Source: CANRIN01 sp964493515
GTDB taxonomy: Bacteria; Bacillota; Clostridia; Oscillospirales; JAAYOS01
Direction of reading: 5' to 3'
Assembly (NCBI GenBank): GCA_964493515.1
Contig: CAZBNJ010000040.1
Coordinates: 1-16,778, forward strand
DNA length: 16,778 nucleotides
The first letter of the stretch is position 1. Each line of letters opens with the position of its first letter. Position numbers and translations under genes: made by a program. The notes beneath the pieces are model-generated. The model had not been told where the DNA came from. It made no database searches and saw nothing but the letters and a program-made list of their open reading frames with translations. Positions 1-7,621 of this stretch are shown here, in pieces.

Positions 1-1
1 A

Positions 2-820
2 AGACGACTTTTCTGCGAAATATCGCCGCTGACATACCACATATCTGTCGCGAAGGAGCGAACGATACGTCGGCTGTGCGACGCATTTTCGCGCGAAAAG
101 TTTGCAAAAGAGCGGCAGAGCACCGAACTTCCGGTGCGAATATACCGCCATAAGTCGCTGATTCGTCGAAAACTCGGCAACGTGGATATGCGGCTTCAGG
201 AGAATAAAGCGACAAATTTGTCGATAGCCGCGCCTAAGGTCAGTGGGGTGCTGATACGACCGGGTGAAACCTTCTCGTTTTGGCACTTAGTAGGGTCAAC
301 TTCGGCGAGAAAGGGCTACCTTGAGGGACTTTTCTTAACAAAATCGGGGGAAGGGCGAGGCATCGGCGGCGGACTGTGCCAGTTCACCAATCTGCTGCAC
401 TGGATGGCGCTGCACAGCGAGCTTTGCGTGGTCGAGCACCACCACCATGACGGGCTGGACATGTTTCGTGACTATGGACGGCAAGTTCCGTTCGGAACCG
501 GAACTTCTATCGCATATAACTACCTTGATTATCGACTTTTTAACCCGACTTCGAGAACTTATCAGTTCATTGTGTACACTGATGACGAGTATCTCTGCGG
601 CGAACTGCGAGCAAGCGAACCTGAGGACTTCTCGTGGCATATACACACCGAAAATGAGTGTTTTCGGCGGGAAAACGGAATCGTCTACCGCTGTGGCGAG
701 GTCTGGAGGGAACGGATAGACAAGCGCACAGGAGATGTGGTCGAGCGTGAGCTTGTGCGTAGGAACCACGCGCGGGTCGCATATGACACAGACGGTCTGA
801 AAATCGAAGAAACCGACTGA
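2..820 (+). CDS. VanW-family protein, 5' end outside window
   Basis: The frame is open from base 2, so this is a gene cut by the window edge with 272 residues visible. A GTG at 134 could serve as a start, but the translation before it (beginning RRLFCEISPLTYHISVAKER) looks like the usual N-terminus of VanW-like proteins, so the true start lies to the left. Family features are PGETFSFWHLVG, GIGGGLCQFTNLLHWM, a run of four histidines (HHHHDG) and GRQVPFGTGTSI. VanW (named from vanB-type vancomycin resistance clusters) has no settled biochemical role and many members occur outside resistance clusters. No vanH, vanA/B or vanX is seen here, so resistance should not be inferred. GC content is visibly lower than in the following gene. 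Only 36 bp separate it from the rhamnosidase gene, so co-transcription is possible. Family assignment is confident; function is unknown. Confidence 0.9.
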   Translation, partial: RRLFCEISPLTYHISVAKERTIRRLCDAFSREKFAKERQSTELPVRIYRHKSLIRRKLGNVDMRLQENKATNLSIAAPKVSGVLIRPGETFSFWHLVGSTSARKGYLEGLFLTKSGEGRGIGGGLCQFTNLLHWMALHSELCVVEHHHHDGLDMFRDYGRQVPFGTGTSIAYNYLDYRLFNPTSRTYQFIVYTDDEYLCGELRASEPEDFSWHIHTENECFRRENGIVYRCGEVWRERIDKRTGDVVERELVRRNHARVAYDTDGLKIEETD

Positions 821-856
821 AATCGTTGCAAAATCACTTAAAAGGAGTGTTATATT

Positions 857-3550
857 ATGAGGATCACAAGACTCAAGACCAACCGTATCACCAACCCGCT
901 CGGTTTCCAACTGGGCAAGCCGAGCCTGTCCTGGGTGGTGACCGACACGGCGTCGAAGCGCGCCGAGTGGACGCAGCTCGAGGTGGCGCTCGACGAGAGG
1001 TTCGACAAGGTGGTGTTCTCAAGCGGAAGGCTCACCGACGCCGACTCGCGCGACTTTGCGCTCGACATCGAGCTTAGGCCGTACACCCGCTACTTCTGGC
1101 GCGTGCGCGTCCATGGCGACGGCGGCGACGAGGCGGAGAACATGGCGTGGTTCGAGACCGCAAAGATGGATGAGCCGTGGCAGGCAAAGTGGATAGCCGC
1201 CGACACGGACAGCTCGATACATCCCTGCCTGCGCAAGGGCTTCGAGCTTGCGGACAAGCCGGTTCGCGCACGCGCGTATGTGTCCGGCATCGGCATCTAC
1301 GAGCTTGAGATAAACGGCGCGAAGGTCGGCGATGAATACCTCACGCCGGGCTATAACGCCTACGACAAGTGGATACAGTACCAGACGTTCGACGTGACCG
1401 ATATGCTGTTCCCCGGCAGGAACGCGGTCGGAGCGACGCTCGGCCAGGGCTGGGCGGGCCGCATGGGATTTGACCAGCAGAACGCGCACTACTACACCGA
1501 GCAGAAGGCGCTCATTTGCGAGATACGCGTGGAGTACGCAAACGGACTGGTTCAGACGATATGCACCGATGACAGTTGGAAGTCGGCGCAGTCGCCGGTG
1601 CTGTCGTCCAGCATCTACGACGGCGAAGTGTACGACGCGCGCCTTGTGCAGCACGGTTGGTCGGGCGCCGGCTTCAACGACTCGGGCTGGGGCGGAACGA
1701 AGGTCGTCGACCTCGGGCTTGGCGGACTGGAGGCACGGCTCAGCCTGCCGATGGTGGTCAAAAAGGAGCTGCGTCCGATAGAAGTTATCCACACGCCGAA
1801 GGGCGAGACGGTTCTGGATATGGGTCAGAACATGGTCGGATTCCTCCGCTTTACCGCCGACATTCCGGAGGGCGAGACGATACATCTCAGCTTTGGAGAG
1901 ATACTCCAGGACGACTGCTTCTACCGCGACAATCTGCGCACCGCAAAGTGCGAGTATACCTACATATCCGACGGCAGCCCGCGCGAGCTGCGGCAGCACT
2001 TCACCTTCTACGGCTTCCGATATGTCAAGGTTGAGGGATGGCCCGGCGATCCGAGCTGCGACGACTTTGCGGGTCTTGTCATCTACTCGGACATCGAGGA
2101 GACGGGAAGGATCGAGACATCGGACGCGAGGCTGAACCGCCTGTTCCTCAACGCACTGTGGGGTCAGCGCGGAAACTTCGTCGACGTGCCCACCGACTGC
2201 CCGCAGCGCGACGAACGCATGGGCTGGACCGGCGACTCGCAGGTGTTCAGCGGGACGGCGTGCGCGAACGCGGACAGCGAGCAGTTCTACTCTAAGTTCC
2301 TGCGCGATATGTGGGCGGAGCAGTCCTCGCAGAAGGGCAACGTGCCGCATGTCGTGCCGGATATAATAGTCGTTATGGGCGTGCCGGACGATGTGAAAAA
2401 GAACCTCGAGGACGCGGGCATCGAGATACCTCGCGCGGCGGGAGCGGTCGCGTGGGCGGACTCGGCTGCGGTCATACCGTGGACAGTCTACACCGCCTAC
2501 GGCTCGAAGCGTTTCCTCGCGGCAAATTACCGCAACATGAAGGGCTGGGTCGACTGGGTGCACAAGACCTACACCGGCGAGATAAAGACCGCCGCGCCGT
2601 GGCACGCGTCCTTCCACTTCGGCGACTGGCTCGCGCTGGACAACTACACGAACCCGACCTCGCCGGTAGGTGCGACCGAAAACGCGTATCTCTGCGCGGC
2701 ATACTACCGCTATTCGCTGCAGCTCACCGCCCGCGCCGCCCGTGTGCTCGGAAAGGACGGAGAGGCGGAGGAGTATGAAAAGCGCGCCGACGAGATACTC
2801 GAGGCCATCCGCGCGGAATATTTCACAAAGAGCGGACGTCTCGCGATAACCACACAGACGGCGTATGTCGTTGCGATATTCTGCGGACTGTCGCCGGACA
2901 TCTCCGTGACCGGCGAGGAGCTGAAGAAGGCGCTGGTGCGCGACAATATGCACCTGACCACCGGATTTATCGGCACGCCGTGGCTCTGCCGCGCGCTGTC
3001 GATGGTCGGCGCGTCCGACTATGCGTACAGGCTGCTGCTGAACAACGACTATCCGTCCTGGCTGTACGAGGTGGAGATGGGCGCGACGACGGTGTGGGAG
3101 CGCTGGAACTCGGTCAATCCCGACGGATACATATCGGACACCGGCATGAACTCGCTCAACCACTACGCCTACGGCTCGATAGTTGAGTGGATGTACCGCA
3201 ATATGTGCGGCATATCGCCGGACGAGAAGGCGCCGGGCTACAAGCACTTCTTCGTAAAGCCCGAGCCGTGCGACAAGCTCAGCTACGCCAAGGCGGAGAT
3301 CGAGACCGCGAGCGGCAAGGTCGCCGCGGGATGGTCGCTGTCGAACGGCAAACTGACCGTCAAGGTCACCGTGCCGTTTGGCTGCACAGCGACGGTCACG
3401 CTGCCGGGTGCGACCGCCGCGCTGATCGGCGGAGGTGCGATGTCGTCGGCGGCGGGCGCGCAGGTTGAGCTGGACGCGGGCGAGTATGAGCTAAGCTACA
3501 CGCCCGACCGCGAGTTCGGCGTGGCGGAGATGCCGCAGGGCTGGCGCTGA
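857..3550 (+). CDS. GH78 alpha-L-rhamnosidase
   Basis: An 897-residue glycoside hydrolase expected to release terminal alpha-L-rhamnose from plant glycosides or polysaccharides by an inverting mechanism. The start is the ATG ten bases after the AAAGGAG at 841-847. The family signature DCPQRDERMGWTGD begins at residue 447. By analogy with characterised GH78 enzymes, D447 binds substrate and E453 is the general acid. E748 in TTVWERW is my candidate for the catalytic base. The order is as usual: beta-sandwich domains in the first 400 or so residues, an (alpha/alpha)6 barrel at about 410-770 and a C-terminal beta-sandwich. Length is normal for the family. There is no signal peptide, so it should act in the cytoplasm on imported rhamnosides. 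Its TGA overlaps the ATG of the sirtuin gene (TGATG), which suggests translational coupling. No rhamnose catabolic genes (rhaA, rhaB, rhaD) are visible. Confidence 0.95.
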   Translation: MRITRLKTNRITNPLGFQLGKPSLSWVVTDTASKRAEWTQLEVALDERFDKVVFSSGRLTDADSRDFALDIELRPYTRYFWRVRVHGDGGDEAENMAWFETAKMDEPWQAKWIAADTDSSIHPCLRKGFELADKPVRARAYVSGIGIYELEINGAKVGDEYLTPGYNAYDKWIQYQTFDVTDMLFPGRNAVGATLGQGWAGRMGFDQQNAHYYTEQKALICEIRVEYANGLVQTICTDDSWKSAQSPVLSSSIYDGEVYDARLVQHGWSGAGFNDSGWGGTKVVDLGLGGLEARLSLPMVVKKELRPIEVIHTPKGETVLDMGQNMVGFLRFTADIPEGETIHLSFGEILQDDCFYRDNLRTAKCEYTYISDGSPRELRQHFTFYGFRYVKVEGWPGDPSCDDFAGLVIYSDIEETGRIETSDARLNRLFLNALWGQRGNFVDVPTDCPQRDERMGWTGDSQVFSGTACANADSEQFYSKFLRDMWAEQSSQKGNVPHVVPDIIVVMGVPDDVKKNLEDAGIEIPRAAGAVAWADSAAVIPWTVYTAYGSKRFLAANYRNMKGWVDWVHKTYTGEIKTAAPWHASFHFGDWLALDNYTNPTSPVGATENAYLCAAYYRYSLQLTARAARVLGKDGEAEEYEKRADEILEAIRAEYFTKSGRLAITTQTAYVVAIFCGLSPDISVTGEELKKALVRDNMHLTTGFIGTPWLCRALSMVGASDYAYRLLLNNDYPSWLYEVEMGATTVWERWNSVNPDGYISDTGMNSLNHYAYGSIVEWMYRNMCGISPDEKAPGYKHFFVKPEPCDKLSYAKAEIETASGKVAAGWSLSNGKLTVKVTVPFGCTATVTLPGATAALIGGGAMSSAAGAQVELDAGEYELSYTPDREFGVAEMPQGWR

Positions 3551-4284
3551 TGGAGAGACAGAACGACGCGACAGCTACGCTGAAAAACTGGGTGGCGGAG
3601 AGTGAAAGGATAGTTTTCTTCGGTGGCGCGGGGGTGTCCACCGAGAGCGGTATACCCGACTTCCGCTCGGTGGACGGCTTGTACTCGCAGCGCTGGAGAT
3701 ATCCGCCGGAGACGGTGCTAAGCCATCGGTTTTTCGTGGAGCACACCGACGAGTTTTACGAATTCTACCGCGAAAAGATGCTCGCCCTCGACGCAAAGCC
3801 GAACCGCGCGCATCTTGCCCTCGCGGCGCTTGAGCGAGCGGGGAAGCTGTCGGCGGTGATAACGCAGAACATCGACGGACTGCATCAGACGGCAGGCTCG
3901 GAGCGGGTCATCGAGCTGCACGGCTCGGTGCACCGCAACCGCTGCACAAAGTGCGGGCGCAGATTCGACGCGCGGTTTATCGCCGACAGCCACGGGATAC
4001 CGACCTGCGAGTGCGGCGGAGTGATAAAGCCGGAGGTCGTGCTCTACGACGAGCAGCTGGACGACGAGGTGATAAACGAGACCGCGCGGGCGCTGCGGTA
4101 CGCCGATCTGGTGATCGTGGCGGGCACGTCGCTTACGGTGTACCCTGCAGCGGCGTTCCTCGAGTTCTACCCGGGGAATCGGCTGGCGCTGATAAACCGC
4201 GACCCGACGCCGTACGACGCGAAGGCAGATCTGGTGATACACCGACTTGTCGGCGAAGTGCTTGAAGAGGTGGTGGACATATGA
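3550..4284 (+). CDS. cobB: Sir2-family NAD-dependent protein deacylase
   Basis: A 244-residue sirtuin that should remove acyl groups from protein lysines using NAD, yielding nicotinamide and O-acyl-ADP-ribose. The NAD-binding motif GGAGVSTESGIPDFRS starts at residue 25, QNIDG is at 106-110 and the catalytic histidine is H124 (ELHGSVH). The zinc ligands are C132 and C135 (CTKC) with C153 and C155 (CEC). This C-x2-C...C-x-C spacing is common in clostridial sirtuins. Length is typical of bacterial CobB. The start ATG overlaps the rhamnosidase stop, and its own stop overlaps the next start as ATGA, so it sits between two metabolic enzymes in one translationally coupled string. Its targets are unknown. 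Regulation of neighbouring enzymes by deacylation is possible but not shown by the sequence. Confidence 0.95.
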   Translation: MERQNDATATLKNWVAESERIVFFGGAGVSTESGIPDFRSVDGLYSQRWRYPPETVLSHRFFVEHTDEFYEFYREKMLALDAKPNRAHLALAALERAGKLSAVITQNIDGLHQTAGSERVIELHGSVHRNRCTKCGRRFDARFIADSHGIPTCECGGVIKPEVVLYDEQLDDEVINETARALRYADLVIVAGTSLTVYPAAAFLEFYPGNRLALINRDPTPYDAKADLVIHRLVGEVLEEVVDI

Positions 4285-5210
4285 GAGGACTGTACTACTT
4301 CGGACAGGGGAGAGCGGAGGTTCGCGGCGACCTGCCCATCCCTGCTCCGGCGGCGGATGAGAGCCTGATAAAGATCAAGCTCGCCGCCGTCTGCTCGACC
4401 GACCGCGAGGTGCTCGCGGGATACAAACCCGATTTCGTTGGGGTGATGGGGCACGAGTTTGTCGGCGTGGTCGAGCGGTCGAACGACAGAGAGCTTGTCG
4501 GCGCGCGGGTGGTCGGCGAGCTGAATGCCGGCTGCGGCGAATGTGTCTACTGCCGCACCGGACGAGAGGGACACTGCCTGCACCGCCGCGTGATAGGACT
4601 TGCGGACAAGGACGGCTGCTTTGCCGAGTATATGACGCTGCGCACCGACCTGCTGCACCGCGTGCCCGACAGCCTGCCCGACGAGGTGGCGGTGTTCTGC
4701 GAACCGTTGGCGGCGGCGCTTGAGATAACCGACAAGGTCCACGTCCGACCGTCACAGCCGCTGTGCGTGGTGGGCGACGGCCGATTGGCGCTGATGATAG
4801 CGCAGGTGCTGTCGCTTGTCGGCGCGGAGGTGGTCGTGTGCGGACGACACGCGGACAAGCTCGAGCGCTTCAAACCGTTTGCGCGCGTCGAAGTGGGCGA
4901 GGACGAGACGTTCGAGCTTGTGGTCGACGCGTCGGGCAGTCCGAGCGGATTCGATACGGCAAGGCGACTGGTGCGCCATCGCGGAACGCTGGTGCTCAAG
5001 AGCACGTTTGCGGAGAAGTCGCCGATGAACCTCGCCGACCTGGTGGTAAACGAGGTCACCGTCGTCGGGAGCCGCTGCGGCCCGTTTGAACCGGCGCTGC
5101 GGCTGCTCGAACGGGGGCTTGTGACCCTGCCGCCGATCGAGCTGTACGACCTTGACGACTGGGAGCGGGCGTTCGGCTCGCGGGCGTTCAAATCGGGTTT
5201 CAAATTCTGA
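4281..5210 (+). CDS. short zinc-dependent MDR alcohol/polyol dehydrogenase
   Basis: A 309-residue medium-chain dehydrogenase/reductase of the threonine/sorbitol dehydrogenase type, expected to interconvert an alcohol or polyol and a carbonyl with NAD(P). Likely catalytic zinc ligands are C38 (VCSTD), H58-E59 (GHE) and E141 (CEP). The structural zinc site is complete: C85, C88, C91 and C99. The Rossmann glycine motif reads GDGRLA (165-170), so the third glycine of GxGxxG is alanine. The protein is about 30-40 residues shorter than common MDR enzymes, but both ends look intact. The start ATG overlaps the sirtuin stop by 4 bases, and MtnA follows after 15 bases with RBS-like AAAGAGGG between. 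The substrate cannot be predicted. One possibility is a sugar-derived alcohol linked to the neighbouring rhamnosidase or MtnA. Confidence 0.88.
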   Translation: MRGLYYFGQGRAEVRGDLPIPAPAADESLIKIKLAAVCSTDREVLAGYKPDFVGVMGHEFVGVVERSNDRELVGARVVGELNAGCGECVYCRTGREGHCLHRRVIGLADKDGCFAEYMTLRTDLLHRVPDSLPDEVAVFCEPLAAALEITDKVHVRPSQPLCVVGDGRLALMIAQVLSLVGAEVVVCGRHADKLERFKPFARVEVGEDETFELVVDASGSPSGFDTARRLVRHRGTLVLKSTFAEKSPMNLADLVVNEVTVVGSRCGPFEPALRLLERGLVTLPPIELYDLDDWERAFGSRAFKSGFKF

Positions 5211-5225
5211 AAGAGGGTGTAAAAA

Positions 5226-6287
5226 ATGGATATTACCCATGTTACGCACGTCAAAAATGTCTATCCGACCAAAAACGGCGCGTCGGTCACGATAATCGAC
5301 CAGACGCTGCTGCCGCTCGAGACCAAGTATATCGAGCTTGAGAGCGCGGAGGCGATGTACGAGGCGATAAAGCTGCTGCGTGTGCGCGGAGCGCCTGCCA
5401 TCGGCATCTGCGCGGGCTTCTGTATGGCTGCGCTCGCGCGTCAGATGCAGACCGACGGCGCGGCGTTTCTTGCCGACTTCGAGCGCGCGGCGGATTATCT
5501 CAACTCGTCGCGTCCGACGGCGGTGAACCTCAGCTGGGCGCTCAAGCGGATGTGCGCGCTTGCAAAGGAGGTCGCGGACAAGCCGCGTGACCAGCGCATA
5601 GCGGCGCTCGACCGCGAGGCGCAGGCGATACAGGACGAGGACATCGAGATGTGCCGCAAAATATCCGAGTACGGATTGTCGCTTATCAAGGACGGCGACG
5701 GCATACTGACCCACTGCAACGCCGGACCGCTCGCGACATCGCGCTACGGCACGGCGCTCGGCCCGCTTTTCCTCGGCAGGGAGAAGGGGATGAACTTCCG
5801 CGTGTTCTCGGACGAGACCCGACCGCTGCTCCAGGGCGCGCGCCTGACGAGCTACGAGCTGCATAACGCCGGCATAGACGTGACGCTGATATGCGACAAC
5901 ATGGCGTCGATAGTTATGAAAAACGGATGGGTGGACGCGTGTCTTGTCGGCTGCGACCGGATAGCGGCAAACGGCGACGCGGCAAATAAGATCGGCACCT
6001 CCGGCGTGGCGATACTCGCAAAGCACTACGGCATACCGTTCTATGTGCTCGGACCGACCTCGACGATAGACATGAGCTGCCCGACCGGCGACGACATAGA
6101 GATCGAGCTGCGCGAGCCGGAGGAGATAGCGGAAAAATTCTACGCCGAGCGTATGGCTCCGAAGGGCGTGAAGTGCTACAATCCGGCGTTTGACGTGACC
6201 GATCACAGCCTGATAAGCGGTATAGTGACCGAGCATGGGGTGCTGCGTCCGCCGTTCGACATCGCGCTGAAAAAACTTTTTGACTAA
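5226..6287 (+). CDS. mtnA: S-methyl-5-thioribose-1-phosphate isomerase family (MtnA)
   Basis: A 353-residue aldose-ketose isomerase of the MtnA / eIF2B-like family. MtnA converts methylthioribose-1-phosphate to methylthioribulose-1-phosphate in methionine salvage. Relatives act on 5-deoxyribose-1-phosphate in the DHAP shunt or on ribose-1,5-bisphosphate. Conserved blocks are RVRGAPAIG, THCNAGPLATSRYGTALG with catalytic C164, DETRPLLQGARLTSYEL, CDRIAANGDAANKIGT with catalytic D244, and NPAFDVT. Length is normal. The usual GADRIAANGD reads GCDRIAANGD. RBS-like AAAGAGGG lies before the ATG, 15 bases after the dehydrogenase stop. It is the last gene before the BMP transporter promoter. No other methionine-salvage enzyme is in the window, so the true substrate (methylthioribose-1-P, 5-deoxyribose-1-P or another) is open. 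Confidence 0.9.
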   Translation: MDITHVTHVKNVYPTKNGASVTIIDQTLLPLETKYIELESAEAMYEAIKLLRVRGAPAIGICAGFCMAALARQMQTDGAAFLADFERAADYLNSSRPTAVNLSWALKRMCALAKEVADKPRDQRIAALDREAQAIQDEDIEMCRKISEYGLSLIKDGDGILTHCNAGPLATSRYGTALGPLFLGREKGMNFRVFSDETRPLLQGARLTSYELHNAGIDVTLICDNMASIVMKNGWVDACLVGCDRIAANGDAANKIGTSGVAILAKHYGIPFYVLGPTSTIDMSCPTGDDIEIELREPEEIAEKFYAERMAPKGVKCYNPAFDVTDHSLISGIVTEHGVLRPPFDIALKKLFD

Positions 6288-6310
6288 ATTTGACGCGAAT
6301 GAAAGTCAAA
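6279..6310 (+). repeat. TTTGAC direct pair plus inverted copy, possible operator
   Basis: TTTGAC occurs at 6279-6284 and again exactly 10 bp later at 6289-6294. Its inverse GTCAAA is at 6305-6310. The first copy overlaps the end of mtnA and the group ends about 20 bp upstream of the -35 box at 6331. The one-helical-turn spacing and position suit a regulator site, but the motif is short and A/T-rich. It could equally form a weak hairpin (TTTGAC/GTCAAA) after mtnA; no T-run follows, so it is not a clear terminator. Confidence 0.3.
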
Positions 6311-6330
6311 CTTTGTGGATGATTTGCCGA

Positions 6331-6359
6331 TTGAAAAGTGTCGATACCGCTGATATAAT
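6331..6359 (+). promoter_or_regulatory. sigma-A type promoter with extended -10, for the BMP transporter
   Basis: The -35 box TTGAAA (6331-6336) and -10 box TATAAT (6354-6359) are separated by an ideal 17 bp. TG at 6351-6352 adds an extended -10 element (TGATATAAT). Transcription should start near 6366, giving a leader of about 60 nt before the lipoprotein ATG. It is the best promoter match I found in the window, and it marks the start of the transporter transcription unit. Confidence 0.85.
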
Positions 6360-6363
6360 GGAC

Positions 6364-6391
6364 TTGGATTTATGTGAAGGCATGGATCCAA
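6364..6391 (+). other. 5' leader hairpin at the predicted transcript start
   Basis: Bases 6364-6374 pair with 6381-6391: an 11-bp stem including two T-G wobbles, with the 6-nt loop TGAAGG. It begins at or within a few bases of the expected transcription start. A 5'-terminal stem-loop is a known mRNA-stabilising arrangement, as in E. coli ompA. No T-run follows, so it is not a terminator, and it does not match riboswitch classes I know. Confidence 0.5.
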
Positions 6392-6428
6392 ATCTACTTA
6401 GAACGAAATTTTGGGGAGGATCTTGAAA

Positions 6429-7556
6429 ATGAAGAAGTTCATCAAGGGTCTCGCGCTCGTGCTCGCGCTCGTCATGTGCTTTGCACTCGTGGCTTGCGAC
6501 AGCGAGGGTGAGAAGAAGGACGGCGAGAACGTGTCCACGCTGAAGATCGCCATCGTGACCAGCCCGTCCGGCGTTGACGACGGTTCGTTCAACGAGGACA
6601 ACTACAACGGCATCAACGCGTTCATTGCCAACCACAAGGGCGCAACCGTCAAGGCTGTCAACGAGCCGACCGGCGACTCCGCGGCTTCGGTCCAGGCTGT
6701 CCGTGACATCGTTGCCGACTACGACGTCATCGTCGTGCCGGGCTTCCAGTTTGCGGGTATCGGCGACATCGCCAAGGAGAACCCGGACAAGAAGTTCATC
6801 CTTGTCGACAGCTTCCCGACCGTCGGCGGCGAGGAGCAGGCGCTTGACAACGTCTACGCGATGCAGTTCGCGGAGCAGGAGAGCGGCTTCTTCGCAGGCG
6901 TTGCGGCGGCTATGGAGAGCAAGACTGGCAAGGTCGCGAGCGTCCACGGCATCGCTTTCCCGTCGAACGTGAACTATCAGTTCGGCTTTGAGAGCGGCGT
7001 CTACTACGCCAACAAGAACCTCGGTACCAACGTCCAGGTCGTCGAGATCGCTTCGCACTCGGGCACCGACGTGACCGGCGCGAACGTCGGCGGCAACTAT
7101 GTCGGCGACTTCAACGATCAGGCTACCGGCAAGATCATCGGCAACGAGCTTATCGCCGAGGGCTGCGACATCATCTTCGTCGCGGCGGGCAACTCGGGCA
7201 ACGGTGTGTTCACCGCCGCCAAGGAAGCCGGCAACGTGATGGTCATCGGCTGCGACGTCGACCAGTACAACGACGGCGTGAACGGCGACGCGAACATCAT
7301 CCTGACCTCGGTCCTGAAGAACATGGCCATCAACGTCGAGCGTCAGCTCAACGCCATCCAGGACGGCACCTTCGCCGGCGGCAACAACATCCTGCAGGCG
7401 GACACCGATTCGACCGGCTATGTTTCGGCGGACGGCCGTCATCAGCTGAGCGCTGAGACGATCACCGCGCTTGAGGACGCGTACGCGAAGGTCAAGTCGG
7501 GCGAGATCGTTCCGGCTGCGAACTTCAACGGAGTCACTCCGGAGAGCTTCCAGTAA
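6429..7556 (+). CDS. BMP/PnrA-family ABC transporter substrate-binding lipoprotein
   Basis: A 375-residue lipoprotein that should capture the ligand outside the membrane for the ABC importer encoded next. The start is ATG 6429, 8 bases after the strong GGGGAGGA at 6413-6420. An upstream TTG at 6411 is in frame but lies in the RBS. The signal peptide has a basic start (MKKFIKG), a hydrophobic core and lipobox LVAC with the lipidated C23. BMP-family marks are GVDDGSFNEDNYNGINAF near the mature start, PGFQFAG, VAAGNSGNGVFTAAKEAG and GCDVDQYNDG. Characterised members bind purine or other nucleosides (PnrA/TmpC, YufN); the ligand here is unproven. Codon use differs sharply from the neighbours: the trinucleotide ATA does not occur anywhere in the gene, while adjacent genes use ATA for isoleucine freely. 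This suggests selection for high expression. A terminator follows directly. Confidence 0.95.
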   Translation: MKKFIKGLALVLALVMCFALVACDSEGEKKDGENVSTLKIAIVTSPSGVDDGSFNEDNYNGINAFIANHKGATVKAVNEPTGDSAASVQAVRDIVADYDVIVVPGFQFAGIGDIAKENPDKKFILVDSFPTVGGEEQALDNVYAMQFAEQESGFFAGVAAAMESKTGKVASVHGIAFPSNVNYQFGFESGVYYANKNLGTNVQVVEIASHSGTDVTGANVGGNYVGDFNDQATGKIIGNELIAEGCDIIFVAAGNSGNGVFTAAKEAGNVMVIGCDVDQYNDGVNGDANIILTSVLKNMAINVERQLNAIQDGTFAGGNNILQADTDSTGYVSADGRHQLSAETITALEDAYAKVKSGEIVPAANFNGVTPESFQ

Positions 7557-7569
7557 GATTCGATTCGAG

Positions 7570-7600
7570 AGAGGGACTGCAAGAGCAGTCCCTCTTTTTT
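7570..7600 (+). terminator. intrinsic terminator after the lipoprotein gene
   Basis: AGAGGGACTGC (7570-7580) pairs perfectly with GCAGTCCCTCT (7585-7595) across the loop AAGA. The T-run to 7600 follows, with a second T-run just after. It starts 14 bases after the lipoprotein stop and precedes the ATPase gene of the same transporter. Partial read-through would give excess lipoprotein over the membrane parts. Confidence 0.92.
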
Positions 7601-7621
7601 CGCCTTTTTTTCGTTTTGGGG

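Noticed and set aside
2..820. Glycopeptide resistance inferred from the VanW-like gene.
   Set aside because: VanW is accessory in van clusters and widespread outside them; no vanH, ligase, vanX or VanRS genes are present.
825..856. Promoter between the VanW-like gene and the rhamnosidase (TTGCAA ... TATATT).
   Set aside because: The spacing is 20 bp and the -10 would touch the start codon, leaving no room for the RBS-bearing leader.
1019..3247. A 742-codon open frame on the minus strand opposite the rhamnosidase gene.
   Set aside because: It is rich in Arg, Ala, Val and Leu with no recognisable domain, and the opposite strand encodes a clear GH78 enzyme with its active site. High GC and rare TTA, CTA and TCA codons on the coding strand keep the antisense frame open.
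6288..6428. Purine or other riboswitch before the BMP transporter.
   Set aside because: The leader after the predicted start is only about 60 nt and holds a single hairpin. I see no conserved purine-riboswitch core or multi-stem fold, and no terminator before the gene.
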